The translations under genes were made by a program, and so were the position numbers. From contig CM077150.1 in the NCBI GenBank assembly GCA_039583875.1, forward strand, positions 184,020,375 to 184,084,374: 64,000 nucleotides of DNA, written 5' to 3'. This document shows, in pieces, positions 38,604 to 50,279 of this stretch. Origin of the DNA: Platanthera guangdongensis. Its lineage: Eukaryota; Streptophyta; Magnoliopsida; Asparagales; Orchidaceae. Position 1 is the first letter of the stretch. Each line of letters opens with the position of its first letter. The notes under the pieces are model-generated. The model was given only the letters and a program-made list of their open reading frames with translations. It searched no databases and had not been told where the DNA came from.

Positions 38604-40221
38604 TGTTGAAACACCCTATTACTGATTTGGGTTAGGATCACTATGTCTCTTAGGAAACCTATTTTGACCTCATTGTATAGATCTAAAGGTCAATTAGAAT
38701 TGAGTCTAAGGGTTAGTACTTAGGTTTGGAAGCTACCCTCAAGACCAGGATTTTCAGTTTCAGAAGACTAAGTCATTTCGTCGAGCTCAGTATGACGAAT
38801 CGTCGAACTCCATTCGACGATCGTTGAGCTCACTTCGACGAATCGTCGAACTCCATTCGATGATCTCTGAGCTTAACTTCATCAAGTCATCGAACTCCAT
38901 TCGACGATCTCTGAGCTCAACTTCAACAAGTCGTCGAACTTCATTCGACGATCTTCGAGCTCAGATCGACGATCTTGACTTCAGTTTGGTTCTCAATCTC
39001 TGAGCTCAGTTCGACGATAGTTGAGCTCAGATCAACTATCTCTATTTCTGTATAAGTCCAAATCTCTGAGCTCAGTTCAACGATAGTGGAGCTAAGTTCG
39101 ACGATTTTCTGAAGAGTTCAACGATTTTCAGGATTCAAATTTGGACAGCTGTGGAATTATTGTTAGCATTGAATTCAGAGATCTTGTAGTCATTTTTCAA
39201 TTAATCTGGAGCAAGTTTCAAGGAATTTTCAAAGAATGTTTTTATTGGACTTTCCTCCAGAAGACATATTCAGTTAAGGAAGTAATTAATGACAGGCCAA
39301 TAGCTATCTAGGACAATTGATTATTTCTATTCAGACAGATGGAATAAAAGACAGAATTATTCTCTACAACAAAGATATAGAAGAAAAAAAAAAGAATAAC
39401 AAGAATCTCTCTCTACAACAACAACTCTTACACAACAACAATCACACAAGAGAAAGAAAAAAAGGGTTACAGACGTTTTTCAGTCTCAAGATTCATAGAA
39501 GAACACACATCACAAAAGAAGATCAACCAACTGAAACTTTCAGATCCCTTTTGATTCAAGTGTTCAAAGGCCATCATCATTCAAGACTCCAGACACCTCA
39601 CATTTCAGTTGTTGCTGAAATCATCATTTGTTGGAGATCAAGTTATCTGAAGGCCTATCACCCTACTGCAAATCTTCACTTCCTGAACAACTCAAGATCT
39701 CAGGGGGAGATTTGACAACATCCACTATCTTCTCTCTGACTGTTGACAGAGAAGATCTTCTCATCCCTCTCTCACTCTCTGCTGTAAAGGGTTTTTCAAA
39801 CTCCCTTCAAAACTTTGTGTTTGTTTTTTGAGCACCTTATCAAAAGCTCATTGTTGGCAAGACACCTGATCAAAAAATCTAGTTTGGTTTTTGAGCACCT
39901 TATCAAAATCTCATTGGTGCCCAGGACACCTGATCAACTCATCTTGCAGTGGATTCCTACTTAGTGTGGTAGAAGAGTGGATGTACCCAGGTTGATTGGA
40001 GAACCACTATAGCTCCTTGTGTCATCTGGTTGCATATTTTTTCTTTTGTTTCTGGCTGTGGTTTGTGATTGCTTTGTGATTATTCTGTGTTTAGATTTAC
40101 TTTATTTGATTTGCTTCCCCGTTCACTTAGGATTACAACAACTGTTGTAAAAAGTTTTTTGCAAGCACCATACTCTATTCACCCGCCCTCTAAAGTATAT
40201 CAGATCTAACTTGCACTTTCA
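38604..40221 (+). repeat. 3' LTR of element H
   Basis: This 1,618-bp LTR matches 27975-29590. It keeps the intact TGTTGAAACACC start. The TATA box of the 5' copy (TATATAAG) is changed here to TGTATAAG near 39050. Confidence 0.96.
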
Positions 40222-40226
40222 CTCTC

Positions 40227-41235
40227 AAAAAGTGGGAACTAAAGGTCTGTTATCACAGAGTCGTTGTGTGTGAGTTGCACTTGCCTGTTGCATAAATTAC
40301 ATCATAAACATTCATTCATATTAGGTCATACGCTTCATAGATCCTTATCGTATAAATTAGTATGAGCTCTTTTATATGATAAGTTAAATTTCCTGGATAC
40401 CTTAACTTATAAATTTGTATGGGCATTTTTATAAGTTAAGGTACAATTTGTGATGACAGAGTAATGGTAACATAGTTTTACTCTCCCGCTCTTACTTTCA
40501 GTTCTTTACTTACTTTACCATACTGCATTTTACTTCACTTGTCTTACTTACTTCAGTTTTATACTTTACTTACTGCACTAGTACTTCTTACATAGAACTG
40601 CTAGAGTATAACTACTATTAATCCTCATATACTTTATAGTATAGTGCCACTGCCACCTGTTTACACTTGTTACCCCTTGTTGTCCTCTGCATCGTCCTCC
40701 CGCACGGTGCCTAGGAGTTACGGGGCGAGTCGTGGAGGAAACGACTTAGACTTTTTGACTAATGGTCGGTTACCAAACTATATTTAGGAGCTCGAGGAGA
40801 TGGAGCACCAGCACGACCGACAGGATGAGATGGCAGGACGTGAGGAGCTGATACCACCACCACCTACTACTACTACTGTAGAGTTGCCTCAGGTTGGATG
40901 TCTTGGTGATGATAGCTATCTTCCGCTGTTTAGAGTTGAGAGAGAGAGAGATTTTGATATGTTGTACTGGGCATAAGCCTTTTTACTACTGTACTCATAT
41001 GGACTGATGTGTTTCCTTTTTCATATATTTATATATATATGTACTGTGACTGTTGACTAGTTGTGGTTACTTTTACCGCTATACTTTTGTTTCTCATATT
41101 GGCCTACAGCTTATATACTAGCCGGCATAATCGGCGTGTTGTGGTGTCGACTAACCCGTGCGTTAGTGCCACCGTAATACGGCGGTTCTGGGCATAAGAC
41201 TAGGAGCCTCCTTGGTAAGGCGGAGGGGTATTACA
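40227..41235 (+). repeat. LTR of element E, right part
   Basis: This continues the E LTR after H and its TSD. It is the reverse-complement relative of 13486-14500 in solo LTR C: paired hairpins, 'agactttttgactaa' and the end GGAGGGGTATTACA. With A/T-rich flanks and no ORF it is the R/U5 part. The end at 41235 is followed by Athila-like sequence. Confidence 0.8.
40344..40440. other. paired hairpins, 13-bp stems and 14-nt loops, in LTR E
   Basis: Hairpin 1: CTTATCGTATAAA (40344-40356), 14-nt loop, TTTATATGATAAG (40371-40383), one G.T wobble. Hairpin 2: CTTAACTTATAAA (40401-40413), 14-nt loop, TTTATAAGTTAAG (40428-40440), perfect. Loops share GTATGRGC. They are the counterpart of 14134-14233. 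Confidence 0.85.
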
Positions 41236-42650
41236 GAAAGTTTCGTGAGTCACCTTCGCACATGCACTTGCATACCCCAAGAGTATTTTCATTTTCAATT
41301 TTTATTTTATCATGACAACATTGTGAACCTACACCGCATGAGTTCGCACTTAAGCACGCGCTCGGCCTAAGTTGAATTTATTTCTTTTGTGTTAACTTTA
41401 AGATAGTGGTACTGGCTTAGGATTTTAGGATAGGGTAGTGTGAAACTCATGCAGTGCTTCTAATTGAGGACTCATTATGTGTAGAAATAGTATAGATTTA
41501 ATTTTTCTTTATGCTCATAGATTTATGCTTTTCTGCATTTGCAAATAATGTTTGTACTACTCAAAACTGTGGAATCTAGAGCAATCGAACGGTAGTCTAG
41601 GAATGTGTGTAGCCGCCACTAGCCTTGTTTTGCTCGAGTCGGGAGGAAGGATCATCTTTCTCGGTGGCTAAGAACTTGCCCCAAGCTGCTCTTGAAGCTT
41701 TGGTGCATGGTTAGTCAAGCGTGAGTGTGATGTAGGCCATCATTTCAGCACGGTTGAGCCTTGTACCCAGTCATAACGTAATCCTTGTTAGCCTATTTTG
41801 AGCCTACCCCTCCTGTTAATTCAGCTCCACTCCATGATCACCAAAGCCTAAAAGCCTATCCTAGTAGCACGCCCCTAGCTCGAGCTATTAGTATATCACT
41901 TCATGCATTTGGTGATGTTGCTGAGGTGTTTTTTTGTGTTTGCGAGGTGTGGATTTAATGACATTGTTGCTGAATATCATATAAAAAAATTTTGAAAAAG
42001 AAAAGAAAATGAGAAAATGAAAGTAGTTTGAAATGAAAGAAGAAAAAGTTTAAATGAAAATTCCATTTGAGATTTTATGTTGGTAGGCGGTGCTCGCACC
42101 CATATGTCAAGTCAAAGTCTGGTGGTGTGGAGTACCTGTTTGTATTGCTTAGTGAGAGGATTTTTTTGTATGAGCTCTTTTGGGTTGTGCGTAGCCATTG
42201 TTTACTGTTTGCATCCTTATCTACGTATACGCCTAAGCCTCATTATCTTCCTAAAGTCCCGCAGATTTGCGCTCGAGTCAAACTAGCGCTATAGAGAGAG
42301 TGTGAACGGGCAAGCATATGGTCCCCGACATTGCGGGATTCCTTTGGAGGTGGTCCCGAGCCCCAATCTTTGGCAAAGCTCAACTTAGTGGCATGCGTAC
42401 TATCTTCCTACAAATGACCAAACAACTCTCCAGGATTCTAGTTTTGAGTAGCTACAATACTTATTTTCACCTGTCAAAATTTATAAACTTCGTAGCATAA
42501 TTAAAAAGTGCATCTATTATATTTTTATGCCCATGCTGTTTTCAATTTCTCGCTTTACCTTATTTTTGAAATCTCTAAGCCAGCAAGCTATTTTCGAGTC
42601 TATAGAGAGATGATTTGCTCGGGGCGAGCAAATGTTTAAGTCTGGTGGTG
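41236..42650 (+). other. 3' untranslated region of an Athila-like element
   Basis: No long ORF is present. The run of 'gaaaaagaaaagaaaatgagaaaatg', 'gaacggtagtctagg', 'cctaaaagcctatcct' and the final 'gctcggggcgagcaaatgtttaagtctggtggtgtgatgag' are typical of the 3' end of Athila elements, which carry a GGGGACAAGCAA..TTTAAGTTTGGTGGTG block as polypurine region before the LTR. Short ORFs at 42067-42294 look accidental. Confidence 0.65.
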
Positions 42651-45540
42651 TGATGAGTCTGGTATTTATAGGGTTTTTTGGACTCATCTGGGCTGGTTTT
42701 CTCTCTCGTGCACTGCATTTTAACCGGAAATCGGTTATATTTACATCGTTCGGTCATGGATAATTTTGTGCACTGTTTTGGCCCTAGGGTGTGCAATTGC
42801 ACATTCTATTATTGGGGGTCACATGGTGCTCCCCGTGGCTCTTTCCTGTTGTTTTCTTAGCTTTGTATTTGTTGCTAGGAGCTTGTGATCCAGCTTTGGT
42901 TTTGTTGTGCAGGTGGTGCGTTTTCCCTCAAGGTAGGAATTCTGTCTTAAGGAAAACTCATGGTCATGCGTTTCTTTCACGCACGGTTTGCGTGAAATCG
43001 TGCGTTTTAGTCAGCTGGAAGAACATCGAACTGAGCTCGATGAATTTTGTCGAGATGAGTCCGACGATCCTCACGCACGGTCGACGCACGGTTTCTTCGA
43101 AACCGTGTGTGAAGGAAACGCACGGTTTTCCTGTAGCTTTTTAGTTTGTTCCATTCTGTGGTTAATCGTGCGCGTTGTTCACGCACGGGCGGCTACGCCC
43201 GTTTGCGAGTAAAACTCCCGGTTTTCCTTTTTGTCCCTACTTTCCAGCACTCTATCGCTACCCGTGCGATGTCCTTTACACACGGGTGGAATTGCATGTG
43301 CTCGAAGGAAAACGCTCTGGTCAACGCATCTCCTTCCTCGTGTGATGTAGCGTTGTACGCGCGACACGAATATTAGCGAAATAGTGGTTCCCTCTCGACG
43401 TTCCAACTAATTTGTGATTTGCACAGAAGATTATTCCAGCCCACGCGTTTGCAATATTTAGCAATACAAGTCTAACGTGCGGGTAGCCAATCCGTTAGAG
43501 ACTGAACAACGGCTATAGGCCGAGGTTCGATCAAGCTAAAGGGACGACTATTGCGTCCAAACGAGCGGAATTGTACCTAAGAAATCTACCTAAAAAAATA
43601 CGATTCGCAAGAAATGGTAGATCTCTCCCAACAAAATGAAACGAGGCCCGCCAAGCCTTCTCGAATTTAAATAAATCAGGTTAAACGCAAAATTCGTTCA
43701 AGAAAACCACGATGATTCCAATGCTATCAAAATTGCATGCCAACGTTTTCCACCACAGAAATTATCTAGAGGGAAAATAAATCTCAAGCTTTGTAGAAAT
43801 TTCGTTACCCTACTCGGAGTTGGATCTAGGAGTTGATCTATGACAAAAGTTGATCGCCTTTCAACGGTTCCACCGGAATCACGGCGGATGGAGAAAAACT
43901 TGTCCGCCTTCCTTGCGTCACGCCGTGTTGGAGTTCCACAAGGCCTAGTCTTCATGCTTTGGCCGGCCACTTGAGGGAGAGGGAGAAAAGGTGGTGAATC
44001 TTTTGGTGGCCGAATTTAGAGGGGGCAAGGGTGAGAGAGGGTCGATTTATCTCGGTGGAGGAGTGGGGGTGGCCGGTGGCCAAGAGGGAGGAGAAGAGGG
44101 GGAGGGGCGGCGGTTCAAAGGTTGGCCGAACCTAAGGGAGGGGAGAGCCTATTTCGACAATAGAGAGGAGAAGGAAAGAGAGAGGGAGGAGGAGATTCCA
44201 AATCAAGGGAAATTTCAAATTTCAAATTTTATCATCAATTATCAATAATCAAATCCTACTACCACATGACCTATTTGTAGGCTTACAAACAATAATGACT
44301 ATATGCAGCCCACAAAGCAAGAAAATTTATTATTGTCCAAACAAGCAAATATTTAATAAAATAAAACATGATAATATTTAATTAATACTTATAATAGAAT
44401 AATTATATGTATTAATTAATTATTCTGGCGTCGCGGGAGGAGGTTGTAACGGCGATAGCGTTTATAAAAATGGTTGTTGCGACGACGTGCGTCTTTGATT
44501 GGAGAAGCACCATCGTCTGTAAGCATGCCGGTACCATCGTCATCATGTTGAGGGTCATCGTCTCCATCATTATGTCTATCCTGAAAGTTAATATCGCACG
44601 GTTTGCGCACGGCCGTGCGCAGAACTGTGTGTGACCAGTTTTTCTTAATTTTCTTTTTAGGTTGCAGATTTCCTCTTTCCAAGGATCCAGCTCCGCTTCC
44701 CCCGCCATTTCCGCTCCTCTGTGCGGGAAAACTAGGCTTTAGCCGCCATTTTCTCTCTCCTCCTTGAAGAGTTTATCCGGCCACCATTTCTCCTCAAAAA
44801 GCTTGCAATAGATTCGTCTCCGACCACCTTCATCTTCTCCGACCTCCAAGCTACCATTCGAGCTCATTGTTGCTGCACTTGAGGAGTTATTCGGTCAAAA
44901 CTAGCCCAACGATCATTCAAGAAGAAGATAGGATATTTGAAGGAAGTGACAGCCCTTCTTTGTTCCCGGACGTCATCTAAAGATCGAGCCCGGACAAGGA
45001 TTGACAACACTTGACTCCGGCCGTGAATCTCGAAAAGCCTTCGTGCGCTCGGTTGTATTTCTCCACGTCTTCTTGTGGTTACTTCTTTCTGAACTTATGA
45101 TAGTCGTATTGTTGCTTGAGAACAATGTTTTGCTTAATGTTTCAGCATGTTGATATGTTGTTATGTCTTAATCATTGCTTGTGTTGTTAAGCTTCAGTTT
45201 TTCCTCTGCTTATTGTGATTGTGCCGTTCTAGTGATTGCTAGAAGCGTGCATTATGATGAGGTGATTGCGACCCTCGCTATTTCTTCCATCGTCTATACT
45301 ACTCTCTGTAGTAATCCACCCAAGCGACGCGGTGACGGCGACCCGAAAAAGTCTTCTTATTGTTGTTAACTTAGGAACCCAAATCAAAAACCCCCTTTAG
45401 TTACTTTCCCGCTTGCAATCACTTTTCCAATAGCAAAACCACACTCCCTACTTACACTCCTTGAGAGATCGATATTCGGGGATTAAACTCCTCACTTTTA
45501 TTATTTGACAGTGATCGGCACACTTGCTGAGATTGCATCA
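42651..45540 (+). repeat. Athila-like LTR (element G), about 2.9 kb
   Basis: The LTR starts TGATGAGTC right after the GTGGTG block and ends TTGCATCA, six bases before the Athila primer site. TGATG..CATCA ends are typical. It contains an array of ACGCACGGTT/AACCGTGCGT motifs (about 42960-43230 and 44597-44625), some with TCGA units. I see no gene; ORFs such as 43991-44248 are purine-rich runs. Because Athila 3' sequence lies left and Athila 5' sequence right, this LTR is shared by two tandem bodies or the left one is a remnant. Confidence 0.75.
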
Positions 45541-45546
45541 AGTTTT

Positions 45547-45564
45547 TGGCGCCGTTGCCGGGGA
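45547..45564 (+). other. primer-binding site of Athila-like element G (tRNA-Asp-like)
   Basis: TGGCGCCGTTGCCGGGGA is the signature primer site of Athila/Tat elements and differs from the initiator-Met site used by every other element here. Confidence 0.92.
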
Positions 45565-45639
45565 GTACAACCATTGTGTGCATTTTTCTTTTGGAAAAAT
45601 TTGCAAGTGTTTGACGCTTTGATAGATTTTTCTTATTGT

Positions 45640-45654
45640 ATGACAGATCCTAAC
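45640..45654 (+). pseudogene. first codons of Athila gag, cut by element F
   Basis: ATGACAGATCCTAAC gives MTDPN. After removal of F and one CTAAC copy the frame continues at 60954 (PGNRGENLG..) into Athila gag. This fixes the gag start and shows that F inserted at codon 5. Confidence 0.85.
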
Positions 45655-47294
45655 TAATGGAGCCGACTTCCCACGACATGTGGCCAACGAGCGTCCTCCC
45701 TCTGACGATGATGGTGACCCGAAAGATTTGAATGGAGACGTCGGCCCGCAACACTTTGATGACGACGACAACATGCTTATGGACGACCCTTGGAAGCGTC
45801 GCCACAATAGCCGTCCGGAGCGCAAGCCCAATTATTATTTATTAATAATATATATTAATAAATAACAATTGAGTAATAATATATTTTATTTGTTGTTTTA
45901 TTTCAAAATTATCATTTTATTTCATGTTTAATTTTATGTATTATTTGTAACATGGTTATGTTATAAAACCATGGTGTATGGTTGTGTTTTATTTAATTTT
46001 CATTTTGGGCTGCATGTAGCCCTTTTCCCTTGATTGTAAAGCCTATATAAAGGCATGTACTCCTTTGTTTTTCCCTAATTAATGAATGAAAAGAAAACCA
46101 ATTTCAAGATTGAAGTCCTCCTCCTTCTTCAAGGCAAGTTTCACCCCCCCTCTATTCCTCTTCTTCTTTGGCCGCCGGCCACCCTCCTCCTCCCCTCTCT
46201 CTCGGCCTCCCTTCTCCTCCCCTTCTCCCTTCATCCCTTCCCCACATCCTTGCTACCAGAGCCCTACCATCTTATTCCTACTTCACACAACCGGCCACCT
46301 CTCTACCCCAACCAACCCGAGCCACCTCCTAGAAATCCTAGCCGAGCCACCTCCATCACCAACCTCCAAAGCAGCCACCTATCTCCTCCCTCACAAGACC
46401 CGACCGCCACCCAAAACTCCCTCACCCGAACATCCCTCATCCTCTTCAAACCCGAGCCCCCTCGACCACCACCAAAACCGAGCCCCACCGTCTCCTCTTT
46501 CCTTCCCAACCAAATCTCTTTCCAAATCCAAAGTATTCTCTACAATATTCCCCCTTATTTACCATATTCAAAATATATCCCCGTCTATAAATTATCTACC
46601 TACCATATTTGAATTATATCGTTTCTTAACTATTTCCGATATCCTGCCACCTTTCTCTCCCCTGCCTTATTGGGAAATATTATTTCCATATTCAGAAGAT
46701 TTCGCCGGGACTTTCCAAATATAGCGTGATACAAAGAAGGCGACGAATTTCTCTCCCGCCGACGTATCTCTGGCGGAGCCGTTGAAGAACGATTCTAGTA
46801 GAGTGAACCGTATTCATCAAATCCGGTTGGGTAACGAACATTTCCACCATTATGTGTTTCTCTTCTTTAGATAGATCTTGTGGCATTGGCAAATTGCGTG
46901 CCTTGTGTAACGCTTGATTTTTTTGGGGTTAATTTATTTTAGTTATTGTCCTGTTACTTTATTTTCGCTTAAGTTCGTGAGGCGTGGCGGCCCTCGTTTG
47001 TACTTTGTTGGGAGAGAACCACCCTTGCCTGAATCGTTTGTTTTCGGCGGTTTCTCTTTTGGTACAACGCGCTCGGTCGAGCCGTGTGGGTTCTTTTCGC
47101 TTGAGAGGACCTCGGCACATCGCCTTGTTATTATCTTAAGGGGCCTTGCGAACCCCCCTGTAATCTTTAATTAGTAACAATATTAATTGTGTCGTTGCTG
47201 CGTTAAATGCTTGAGTGTGACGTGAGAGTTATCAGAGAATGTCGTGTTAGTTCCGTCGGCCACCCATAACGCTCGAAAGAGTGAGCCTACATCA
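45655..47294 (+). repeat. 5' LTR of element F
   Basis: This copy starts TAATGGAGCC (TGATGGAGCC in the 3' copy) and ends CCTACATCA. TATATAAA at 46045-46052 is the likely promoter, with a GGGCT(G)CATGTAGCCC inverted repeat just upstream. The CT-rich stretch 46100-46560 gives proline-rich ORFs that I take as chance. Confidence 0.93.
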
Positions 47295-47297
47295 ATT

Positions 47298-47313
47298 TGG
47301 TATCAGAGGGAGG
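47298..47313 (+). other. primer-binding site of element F
   Basis: TGGTATCAGAGGGAGG follows the LTR end by three bases and is the initiator-Met type. Confidence 0.88.
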
Positions 47314-47640
47314 TTCACGTCAATTTCTTAATTAGCACTGTCCCCTGTTTATTGCACGTCGGCACGCACTTTTCTTGTTCATTTTCGAGTCAAAAAAAAT
47401 TCAAAACAATTTTGCTGGTCTGCCAATAGCGGCCTAGATTGCTTATTTTTAAGCAAAATTCAAATTTTTTTTTTTTAATAAATCTCATATTTTTTCCAGC
47501 AAGAAAATCTATTTTATATAATTATAATCTTAGTGGCTAAGCGGGAACAATTTCATCATTCCTAGAATTCGTTGTTCAGGTACCCTTACTTTGCATTCAC
47601 ACCAAAACCGGAACGAGTGTCCTCTCCGGTACATACTGAA

Positions 47641-48091
47641 ATGGCTTTCGACGTGAACGCTTCCAATCGTCCTCTGACTTATGTACACACCAATATTTTT
47701 ACCTATGATGGTTATGTGGATCCAAAGTATTTTAGAGACTGGCTTAAGTGGGTAGAAATCTATTTTGATTATAACAAATTGGGCGACTACCAAAAGGTTA
47801 ATGTTGTACGAGAGCGATTAAGAGCTCGAGCCCGCGTGTTTTGGCTGAATGAAGAGCTTGGAGCTGGTAGCTGTCCATATGCCTGGCCCCACATGCGAAG
47901 AATACTCTCGGAGAAATTTGATTCACCCTACCGCCTTACTACTAGTCCGACATCCGCTATCCAGTATAGTTATGGCACCTTATCCAAGCCTGATCATAGG
48001 GGTGACCTATTCCCCCAGGACAGATCTTTTCCCCGGGATGGTGGAGCTACCCATAGCACACCTGCACCCACCTATAGAGGAAAGGAAATAG
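47641..48091 (+). pseudogene. gag-like ORF of F, part 1
   Basis: The start is ATG 47641 (MAFDVNASNRP), about 330 bp after the primer site. The core FRDWLKWVEIYFDYNKLGDYQKVNVVRERL followed by ARVFW resembles the conserved retrotransposon-gag domain of Ty3 elements. The frame is open to the insertion point of D and continues at 57384 after removal of one TSD copy. No zinc knuckle is seen in either part. Confidence 0.8.
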
Positions 48092-50279
48092 TGTAACACC
48101 CCCTATCCGTCACATAGCATAAAGCAGTAGGTCCGGCCGGGGCCCGACGTCGTATGCCACAGACAGACCGGGTGGTTACTTATGGAAACCATCCAACCAA
48201 TCTCAACGTCCTACACAGAGCATTCTAGCGGAAGCAGTTTATAAAAGTTGTAAACAAGAACCCAGCATCAAAACACGAATGTCCACTAATACAAAATAGG
48301 AATGTTATACAAAATACCCAAAACAAGCCTTAAGGCCTTACAAAATGTTTCACTTGAATATTACATGTTTTACAAACCACGGCACGCAGGCCGGTCACAC
48401 ATGAATAAAAACAGTAAACACTTCCATTTGGGCCTTCGAGGGCCGGCTTCGCAAAAAGGGCTTTAGCCCGCTATTGATCGCTTGGTCCAGCTGCACCTGC
48501 AAGCAACAAACCACCGCACGGTGGCAAAACAAGGCAACGGTCAGCAATGCTGACCAAATTATAACGATCCCGCCCCCAACTCGGGACGGCGATGCTCCTT
48601 CCCTGCACTTCATTAGCATAAGCGAGCAATGTATATATATAGCCATTTCATCACAGATGTTGGCTCTCACGGCCACACGCCCCGTGCTCTCAGGGCACAT
48701 TCTCGGTGAACCGGTCGATGCCACGTCAATTAAAGCCATAGACATTCCGGACTCACCATCGCCACTTGGACGACCAAACCTATGAGCAATTTGTCTTACT
48801 GGCCTGGGTCACGACAATTTAAGCCATTGACCGCTGAAGACCCTAATCTATGCCAACGGTAAGTGCCACGTGCCTTTAGGTCTCTTTAACCGAACGACAT
48901 AGAACGGGTACGGTTCCATCTAACCCGTGCTCATATCGCAATGATAATTTAAGCCATTTGCGCGGGTCAAACTTCCACCGAGTCCCATTTCCATCACAAG
49001 TCACATAACCCGGTTATGTTCAAGTTGGCTCTCAAGCCACCAAGTTGGCAAGATCTCATATCCGCCCAGTTTTCCGGGTGCACCTTTGGGTTAGTCCCCA
49101 AGGCTCCCTGCTGCAATCTACCGCGTAGAAAACCCAAAAAACAATCAATAGCACGGAGTCTTCTCCGGCATTATGCAATGCAACATCACCGATCCAGACC
49201 TACATGTCCGGGTAGGCTTCACACATCATGCCTATGTCCGTTCTCGCTTACGGACTCTAAACAATGGGGACTTCACATATCTACCCGAAGGAACGCCTCC
49301 AACTCTCCGCAAACTCGCGAGAGCGGGCTTCCTATGCTAAGAAAGAGAGCTACTCATGCTCAAGATGAGGATCGTTACCCTTGCGTTCCTCTTTGGCGCC
49401 ATGGAAAAGTAATCGGATGAAAACCACCGCACTAGCGTTGCCTCCGCAGATCCGGAGTCGGCTCGCGATTCGGAGCTCCGAAGCTCCTCGAATGGCGGGA
49501 TCTAGGTCCTTCTTCTTCCCTTGGCTCTCCTCTCTCTCTAAGGCTTTAGAAAGGGAACACTTAAGAAAAAGTAAGGGTTTTGAAAGCCCAAACCCGGGTA
49601 TATCCCTTCAGGAATGACCCCCAGCCGTTGGATCTCAAAATAAGGAAACGAACGACTTTGATTCGGGGCTGAAATGCCCAATCTGGACCGAACACGGCCT
49701 GGCACACGCCCGTGTCCTGGGCCGTGTGCCGCATTCGTCGTCAAAATCGAATCTCCTGGAACCTCACACGGGTATCGAACACGCCCGTGTTCGAGCTGAC
49801 ATGCCCGTGTTCCACCTCACACGGCCGTGTGTCCGGCCGTGTACCCCATGATTTTTCCCAAAAATCAACCCGAGCACTGCACGGGTTCTAGGACACGCCC
49901 GTGTCCTTACCCGTGCCACCTTGACACGCCTGGACCCCAGGCCGTGTACACGGTCTCGACATTTCGTCAAGCGAAAATCGTCGATCTGATGACACGACCT
50001 TGGACACGCCTGTGTCCTAGGCCGTGTGCCTTGTCTCGACGAATCGTCGAGTAAAGCTCGTCGACTCCCCAGGACGATCGTCGAGACAGGTCGACACGCC
50101 CGTGTCTCAGGCCGTGTGCCTTGTCTCGACGCATCATCGAGCAAATCTCGTCGACTCCGCGACTAAGTGTCGACACGCCCTGGGACACGCCCGTGTCCCA
50201 GGCCGTGTGCCTGCTTCCAGAACCCAAACTGGCCCAAAACATCCCCCCCCTTCGCTCTTTTGAGTTTCGGGGCGTTAAA
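48092..50279 (-). repeat. 3' LTR of element D
   Basis: This 2,188-bp LTR pairs with 55169-57378. The minus-strand TATATATA box is at 48631-48641. The ACACGGG/TCGTCGA array occupies about 49690-50215. It is 22 bp shorter than its partner because of differences inside that array. Confidence 0.95.

Larger units (their letters stand above)
27975..40221 (+). mobile_element. Element H: SIRE-type Copia LTR retrotransposon with an extra ORF after pol
   Basis: H is 12,247 bp with 1,616-bp and 1,618-bp LTRs (27975-29590 and 38604-40221) and an exact TSD, CTCTC (27970-27974 and 40222-40226). Order: LTR, Met primer site, gag with zinc knuckle, protease, integrase, RT, RNase H, spacer, a third ORF of ~1,000 codons, polypurine tract, LTR. 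The extra ORF and the pol sequence (for example [19 protein letters not shown]) point to the SIRE/Maximus lineage. LTRs differ by about 3-4% over the parts I compared. All three coding parts carry stops, so it is not autonomous now. It sits inside the long LTR of E. Confidence 0.96.

Noticed and set aside
43991..44248. Gly/Glu-rich ORF in the Athila-like LTR
   Set aside because: Translation of a purine-rich run without homology or conserved start context.
46086..46724. Proline/serine-rich ORFs in the LTRs of F (also 59699-60264)
   Set aside because: A CT-rich stretch of U5 is open in several frames at once; frames are not consistently kept between the two LTRs.
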